Origin: Thermoplasmata archaeon
GTDB taxonomy: Archaea; Thermoplasmatota; Thermoplasmata; SG8-5
Length of the DNA stretch: 10,139 bases
Assembly: GCA_023136815.1 (NCBI GenBank)
Contig: JAGLQM010000022.1
Span: forward strand, 1 to 10,139
Direction of reading: 5' to 3'
Shown here: piece after piece, positions 6,889-10,139 of the stretch
How positions within the stretch are numbered: position 1 is the stretch's first letter
Layout of the letters: every line of letters starts with the position of its first letter
Translations under genes and position numbers: made by a program
Notes under the pieces: model-generated
Told to the model about the DNA's origin: nothing
What the model saw: the letters and a program-made list of their open reading frames with translations, nothing else
Database searches by the model: none

Positions 6889-7614
6889 TCAGAACACCTT
6901 GGACTCGGCTGAAACATTAATTCCATTGGAAGTAATGAGCATTGGATGTTTCATGGTATCATGCTTGGTGAATCTCATCTTCCTCACGGTTATGGTTCTC
7001 CGGAGTTCGCTTTTCACATCCTCCAGACCAAACACGATGAATGAATCGGCAATGAACTGCTCTATGCCATATCTTGTGAGTTGCTCTCCTTCAATAGATT
7101 CTGTGATAAGAAGAGAAGTGATGTCCTGTTCCTTGAGGAAGCCAGCAAATTTGAAAAGCTCCCTTCTGAGACGCCCAGGTGAATCCTCATAGTACAGCCC
7201 CACAGCAGTAATAGAATCGAGAGCAAATCTCTTTGCGCCAGTGTAATCCATGAGGTTCTTCAAAAGTTCTATCAAAGCAGCGAAACCGATTACTCCCTCT
7301 TCCTCGGAGGCATTCACACGGCGTCTTACCTCTCCCAAATCCAGCAAGATAAACTTGCCAGACTTCTCGTATTCTTTGAGGTCCATACCATATGAGTTCA
7401 TGGCCCTGACAATATTCTCACGGGGTTCCTCAAGTGTCAGATATATGCCTATTTCATCTTTATCCTTTACTCCATTGTAAATATACTGGATGGCCATCAA
7501 ACTCTTGGCACTACCTGCTGGCCCGCTGACAAGGTTAACCGTGTTCTCAGCAAAACCTCCGCTTATAAGTTCATCCAGTCCTGGAATTCCAGTTGGTACC
7601 CTGCTCTTTATCAT
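6889..7614 (-). CDS. KaiC/RAD55-like RecA-superfamily ATPase
   Basis: This 241-aa single-domain protein is of normal length for archaeal KaiC-like ATPases. It starts VPTGIPGLDELISGGF, the family hallmark. The Walker A is GPAGSAKS (31-38), with Ala for the Gly before Lys, a variant tolerated in this family. The catalytic Glu pair is LTLEEP (E62, E63), Walker B is RFALDSIT (D133), and the C-terminal RKMRFTKHDTMKHP (211-224) is the usual beta-strand that senses nucleotide across the subunit interface. It should bind ATP and probably forms hexamers. It is the only KaiC-like domain in the window with a usable P-loop. GGAGAT lies about 6 nt before the ATG. Its target is not evident; context suggests it works with the 858-aa pseudo-ATPase and the two small upstream proteins. 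Confidence 0.92.
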   Translation of the reverse strand: MIKSRVPTGIPGLDELISGGFAENTVNLVSGPAGSAKSLMAIQYIYNGVKDKDEIGIYLTLEEPRENIVRAMNSYGMDLKEYEKSGKFILLDLGEVRRRVNASEEEGVIGFAALIELLKNLMDYTGAKRFALDSITAVGLYYEDSPGRLRRELFKFAGFLKEQDITSLLITESIEGEQLTRYGIEQFIADSFIVFGLEDVKSELRRTITVRKMRFTKHDTMKHPMLITSNGINVSAESKVF

Positions 7615-7632
7615 GTAATCTCCGTGTTTCTA

Positions 7633-7860
7633 TTAGTTAACATATTTCCTGATGTTTGTTATTACCTTAAAGTTTTCATCTGCAAGGAAGAACGGCAGGA
7701 CCATTTTCAATCGGCCCACAAGCACTATCGCTTCATCTTTGGATATTGTGTCAAGATCAATGCCCAGGTCACGAGTCTGTTTGGAAAGAATATAGACACT
7801 CATTCGCCCAAGCGAACTTTTCTCCATTATTTTCAGTATGCCAGTGCCCAGTTCATTCAT
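7633..7860 (-). CDS. 75-aa small protein, second gene of the KaiC operon
   Basis: This is a 75-aa soluble, probably all-helical protein with the core SLGRMSVYILSKQTRDLGID, DTISKDEAIVLVGRLKMVLP and FFLADENFKVITNI. The pattern 'LG..s..IL..Q..dLGid...is.dd...lv..L' is one I associate only loosely with small archaeal helical proteins, and I do not assign a family. It begins 1 nt after the stop of the preceding gene and ends 18 nt before the KaiC-like gene, so it is cotranscribed and probably translationally coupled. It could be a small partner or regulator of the ATPase. Confidence 0.75.
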   Translation of the reverse strand: MNELGTGILKIMEKSSLGRMSVYILSKQTRDLGIDLDTISKDEAIVLVGRLKMVLPFFLADENFKVITNIRKYVN

Positions 7861-7861
7861 C

Positions 7862-8155
7862 TCAATCGCCTAGTATTCCCAATTGGCTTAACTCTCCAAG
7901 TATCAATTGAGCACTATCATCCTCAAAACAACTCTTGACTGATGTGGTAACCATTACTTGGGCAGTTGCCTTGCCGAACGCGGTGACAAGTGAAGTGTTC
8001 AACACAGTCAATGATTTGGAGGGATTCTCGCTTTCAAAATCACTCTCACCCATATTGATTATGTTTCTAGCCATCTGCGGCCCTATAGCTTTTCCTAGAG
8101 TCTTGTACAATTCACGATATATTTGCTCAGCCGATTTTGCATCCAGCACTTCCAA
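7862..8155 (-). CDS. 97-aa small protein, first gene of the KaiC operon
   Basis: This is a predicted helical protein of 97 aa with cores AEQIYRELYKTLGKAIGP, SLTVLNTSLVTAFGKATAQ and SAQLILGELSQLGILGD. No family is recognised. It has a Ser/Glu-rich break around residues 37-48 and no membrane segment. Start choice: GGGGGT (8166-8161) lies 5 nt upstream of TTG 8155. GTG 8149 is an alternative, and the frame stays open to a TTG at 8170, which lies inside or before the ribosome site and is less likely. Its promoter places it as the leading gene of the operon. The weak resemblance of its second half to residues 185-220 of the 858-aa protein (a helical stretch of similar pattern) is suggestive only. 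Confidence 0.72.
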   Translation of the reverse strand: MEVLDAKSAEQIYRELYKTLGKAIGPQMARNIINMGESDFESENPSKSLTVLNTSLVTAFGKATAQVMVTTSVKSCFEDDSAQLILGELSQLGILGD

Positions 8156-8160
8156 ATGAT

Positions 8161-8166
8161 ACCCCC
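8161..8166 (-). promoter_or_regulatory. Shine-Dalgarno GGGGGT before TTG 8155
   Basis: On the - strand GGGGGT resembles the GGAGGT consensus and sits 5 nt before TTG 8155. It argues against starting at TTG 8170, which would place the site inside the coding sequence. Confidence 0.5.
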
Positions 8167-8197
8167 ACAACTGTTCTTGTAAGATATGTGATTAATG

Positions 8198-8205
8198 ATA
8201 TATAT
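8198..8205 (-). promoter_or_regulatory. TATA box of the KaiC/nnr operon
   Basis: ATATATAT on the - strand, preceded by CCAAACAC, is a clear archaeal box A. A start about 25 nt downstream (near 8175) leaves a leader of some 20 nt holding the GGGGGT ribosome site. A short dyad GGGC-GTT-GCCC at 8221-8231, just upstream, could be a regulator site, but it is small enough to be chance. Confidence 0.6.
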
Positions 8206-8458
8206 GTGTTTGGTAGAAATGGGCGTTGCCCTTAAATTACTCAAAACCAGCATACATCGGAATTTTGATGCAAATAATTCATGATTTTCCATTTTTATTT
8301 TTTCATCCAAGAAATTTGACCTTTGATTTGGGTAGGAAATTTTTAATACAAATGTGGAATACCGCTGGATTACGCAACAGTCCCGTGGCAACATGGAATC
8401 ATTTGTATCCCATTGATCCCGGGCCTATTTCGTTCACTCACACCTTCGTTCACTCAAT
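8206..8458. other. Divergent intergenic region, operon promoter to tRNA
   Basis: No convincing protein gene lies here. It holds the upstream part of the operon promoter, a T-rich stretch at 8286-8309, a TATA-like TTTTTAATAC at 8339-8348 on the + strand that may drive the tRNA from a distance of about 110 nt, and two 12-bp direct repeats next to the tRNA. Closer to the tRNA no good TATA box is visible. Confidence 0.5.
8429..8456. repeat. Two 12-bp direct repeats upstream of tRNA-Gln
   Basis: TTCGTTCACTCA occurs at 8429-8440 and again at 8445-8456, separated by CACC, and the second ends 2 nt before the tRNA. It may be a local slippage duplication, a processing signal in the tRNA leader or a protein site. 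Confidence 0.6.
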
Positions 8459-8530
8459 AGCCCCGTGGTGTAGTGGCTATCATGGGAGACTCTGGATCTC
8501 TCGACTCCAGTTCAAATCTGGGCGGGGCTA
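8459..8530 (+). tRNA. tRNA-Gln (CTG)
   Basis: The 72-nt cloverleaf has acceptor stem AGCCCCG/CGGGGCT with discriminator A and a short D stem GUG/CAU. The anticodon stem GGAGA/UCUCU encloses loop CUCUGGA, giving anticodon CUG. The T stem is UCCAG/CUGGG with loop UUCAAAU. There is no intron and CCA is not encoded. The sequence around the D arm (TGGTGTAG) is typical of archaeal tRNA-Gln. In archaea this tRNA is first charged with Glu and then amidated by GatDE. Confidence 0.93.
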
Positions 8531-8575
8531 TCTAAAGACTGGCTCAGCGTTGATGGTCCCGAACCTGGGGGATTA

Positions 8576-8686
8576 ATGATAAAGAGGCTCATAAGCGAAA
8601 GACTCAGACACCTGGACACTGAAGCATTCTTTGCCTACGCCGGAAAGTATGCCAAGAAAACAGCAATCAAGGAATTGGTGAAATAA
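8576..8686 (+). CDS. Possible 36-aa ORF downstream of tRNA-Gln
   Basis: An ATG with GGGGG (8567-8571) 4 nt upstream opens a 36-codon frame ending at TAA 8686. The peptide begins MIKRLISERLRHLDTEAFF and ends KKTAIKELVK: basic and helical in pattern. The frame continues open upstream into the tRNA, so this could also be the tail of a longer lost gene left beside the tRNA, a common landing site for integrating elements. I do not recognise it. It ends 13 nt before the stop of the convergent ATPase gene. Confidence 0.35.
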   Translation: MIKRLISERLRHLDTEAFFAYAGKYAKKTAIKELVK

Positions 8687-8699
8687 TGGTGGGAATCAA

Positions 8700-10085
8700 T
8701 CAAATACAATTGTCTCCTTTCTCAAGTCCATATAGGAATAAGGAAGTAGGTATTGCATCTTCATCCATGGTATCCTTAGTAAGATACATGGTTTTGAATG
8801 GATATTTCGCCTTCTTCAACTTACCATAATGGGATTCAAATCCATGGAATTCCCCGTCCTTCAACATGAGGAAATCACATTCTTTCTTATCATAATAATA
8901 TCCTGCAAAGGACCGTTGGTCTCTCATCACAGGTTTCTCTTCTGTCCAAATTAAGTGTGATGCAATCACGTTTTCAACAAGCCCTTCCATGTTTTTCTCA
9001 ACATAATCCAATACATTATCCCACTTGCCTCCCCAAAGATAAAGTGGCAGGGACATGGGGATAAGTGGACTCTGGAAGACTATCTTTTTTTGTTTTTTAA
9101 TTGAATGTGTGTTTTTCTCCAAATCCCATGCATAAAGGAGATACAATATTCGTGAACTCTCTAGTATTTCAATATACTCCTTTGCTGTTCTATGGTGTAA
9201 ATTTGTATCATTTGCTATTGATACAAAATCTGTTCTTCCAGAGCCTATTGAAACAAGCTTTTCAAGTATCCTCCTTGCTGTATCTTCACTCCGCCCTCCT
9301 TTTGCAAGAGTTCCAAGAAGCAGCCTGATTATTGTTTCATATGTTTCTTCAGACACCTTTCCTTCCTTCATATAATCCAATATTGCATTTGGAAAACCAC
9401 CGGTTAGTATGTAACCATAGAACAGTCTTTCAAATTCATCATAATAGGGGTATATGTCATCCACCGAAGGATTCAAAGGAGAAAACTGAGTATCAACCTT
9501 TTTTATTGTGTTAACTACCTTTTGTAAGTGGTTATCGCGAATTTTACTTCTATGTTCTATCATCACTTTCACATATTCTCTGAAGGACAAGGGAGTGAAG
9601 TAGTACTCGTTTCCTTCGATACCCCTCCCAGGTAATCTCTCAGTCATGGCTTTAATATCCACAGGATTTGATCCAGTCGCGATAATAGTAAATTCACTTT
9701 GTTCAGCGAGTTCTTTTAGCAGATAATACCAATCCTTTAGATTTGTTACCTCATCCAGTAAAAGGCAGCCTCCACCTCGCTTTATCAATAGATCATTCAC
9801 AATATTTTTTACCTCACCAGTAGTAAATCTATCACACGAAATGTAAATGATGTTTTGCCTGCTTATATTATGCTGGGTTACAATATCATCTATCAGAGTT
9901 TTAAGATAGACTGTTTTTCCACTACGTCTAATCCCTCTGATAATTATGACCTTTCCTTTCGGTATATCAATTTTCTTTCTTTCAAGCAGATATTCAACTT
10001 TTCCCAGATCCGGATCTATTTTCCTCCAACCTCCGTCTTTCCACCAAGGATTATGTGCGCCAATTCTTGATAATTTCACTGCCAT
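8700..10085 (-). CDS. AAA_14 / DUF4143 family ATPase
   Basis: This 461-aa protein has the usual length of the family. Residues 45-160 are the AAA_14 P-loop domain: Walker A GIRRSGKT (51-58), Walker B CLLLDEV (107-113), sensor IIATGSN (134-140), then GRG and YYFTPLSFREY. Residues 270-320 form a winged-helix-like segment (ILEKLVSIGSG and on to LHHRTAKEYIEILESSRIL). Residues 358-420 resemble the PD-(D/E)xK-like DUF4143 tail (LVENVIASHLIW, KKECDFLML), but the final E-x-K is FESHYGK, so nuclease activity is doubtful. The family is large, often horizontally transferred and functionally obscure. The gene is visibly AT-richer than the neighbouring operon, consistent with transfer. It stands alone, with no Shine-Dalgarno before ATG 10085; a TATA box 27 nt upstream implies a leaderless mRNA, and two operator-like repeats suggest tight regulation. 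Confidence 0.9.
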   Translation of the reverse strand: MAVKLSRIGAHNPWWKDGGWRKIDPDLGKVEYLLERKKIDIPKGKVIIIRGIRRSGKTVYLKTLIDDIVTQHNISRQNIIYISCDRFTTGEVKNIVNDLLIKRGGGCLLLDEVTNLKDWYYLLKELAEQSEFTIIATGSNPVDIKAMTERLPGRGIEGNEYYFTPLSFREYVKVMIEHRSKIRDNHLQKVVNTIKKVDTQFSPLNPSVDDIYPYYDEFERLFYGYILTGGFPNAILDYMKEGKVSEETYETIIRLLLGTLAKGGRSEDTARRILEKLVSIGSGRTDFVSIANDTNLHHRTAKEYIEILESSRILYLLYAWDLEKNTHSIKKQKKIVFQSPLIPMSLPLYLWGGKWDNVLDYVEKNMEGLVENVIASHLIWTEEKPVMRDQRSFAGYYYDKKECDFLMLKDGEFHGFESHYGKLKKAKYPFKTMYLTKDTMDEDAIPTSLFLYGLEKGDNCI

Positions 10086-10086
10086 G

Positions 10087-10103
10087 TGTGATACTAGGCT
10101 ATC
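10087..10103. promoter_or_regulatory. Operator-like repeat, start-proximal copy
   Basis: This 17-bp sequence, TGTGATACTAGGCTATC, recurs at 10119-10135 with two mismatches. Each copy has an outer dyad GATA-n6-TATC, as expected for a dimeric regulator. This copy lies 1 bp from the ATPase start codon, over the predicted transcription start. Confidence 0.65.
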
Positions 10104-10107
10104 GCAA

Positions 10108-10116
10108 CATATATAG
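10108..10116 (-). promoter_or_regulatory. TATA box of the ATPase gene
   Basis: CTATATATG on the - strand is centred 27 nt before the A of the start codon. That is the archaeal spacing from TATA box to transcription start, so the mRNA should begin at or within a few bases of ATG. Confidence 0.65.
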
Positions 10117-10118
10117 TT

Positions 10119-10135
10119 TGTGATACTCGCCTATC
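10119..10135. promoter_or_regulatory. Operator-like repeat, upstream copy
   Basis: TGTGATACTCGCCTATC has TGATA and TATCA as perfect outer half-sites around six bases. It is 32 bp (about three helical turns) from the other copy, so both would face the same side of DNA, with the TATA box between them. Confidence 0.65.
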
Positions 10136-10139
10136 ATAA

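Noticed and set aside
6889..7614. Circadian clock KaiC itself
   Set aside because: It is a single-domain archaeal KaiC/RAD55-like protein without the double-domain CI/CII form or kaiA/kaiB neighbours; a clock role cannot be claimed.
8221..8231. GGGC-GTT-GCCC hairpin as a terminator
   Set aside because: Only 4 bp, no T-run next to it, and no gene ending there; it is at most a small dyad upstream of the promoter.
8095..8394. - strand ORF of 99 codons
   Set aside because: It overlaps the operon promoter and the first gene in another frame, and its composition is not protein-like.
8226..8576. + strand ORF of 116 codons
   Set aside because: It runs straight through tRNA-Gln and has no family signal; a chance open frame.

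Overview
The window looks archaeal, of a euryarchaeal type. It carries a CCA-less tRNA-Gln(CTG) of archaeal form, TATA-box promoters, Shine-Dalgarno-coupled overlapping genes, two proteins with the largely archaeal DUF835 domain, and KaiC/RAD55-like ATPases. A Thermoplasmatota-like lineage would fit, but that placement is inferred from gene content only.

Layout. Positions 1-447 are non-coding. They hold a 92-nt unit present twice, 201 nt apart, plus a third partial copy. The unit folds into small hairpins, and the differences between copies keep the pairing on the + strand only. An oligo-T stretch follows, then the promoter of a + strand pair. That pair is a DUF835 / roadblock-like / TPR protein (457-2151) and a DUF835 / zinc-ribbon protein (2159-2758). 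The second gene overlaps by 18 bp the end of a long convergent operon on the - strand.

The - strand operon starts at a promoter near 8200. In transcription order it encodes a 97-aa protein, a 75-aa protein, a KaiC-like ATPase with a nearly intact P-loop (7614-6889), an 858-aa protein with two degenerate KaiC domains and a coiled coil (6866-4290), a 42-aa microprotein made of two copies of a 17-residue repeat (4290-4162), and the NAD(P)HX repair enzyme Nnr (4165-2741). The last three are joined by stop/start overlaps. The microprotein is easily missed by annotation.

Positions 8206-8458 are a divergent intergenic stretch, followed by tRNA-Gln(CTG) at 8459-8530 and a possible 36-aa ORF. On the - strand lies a solitary, AT-richer AAA ATPase of the AAA_14/DUF4143 type (10085-8700). 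Its promoter is boxed by two copies of a 17-bp operator-like repeat, one on each side of the TATA box, and its mRNA is probably leaderless.

Working together (inference): both DUF835 domains and both domains of the 858-aa protein share the second half of the RecA/KaiC fold but lack a P-loop. The locus may therefore be one nucleotide-binding KaiC-like protein surrounded by pseudo-ATPase scaffolds, a TPR adaptor and small partner proteins. This would be a regulatory or signalling module that I cannot name as a described system. Nnr is probably a metabolic passenger.
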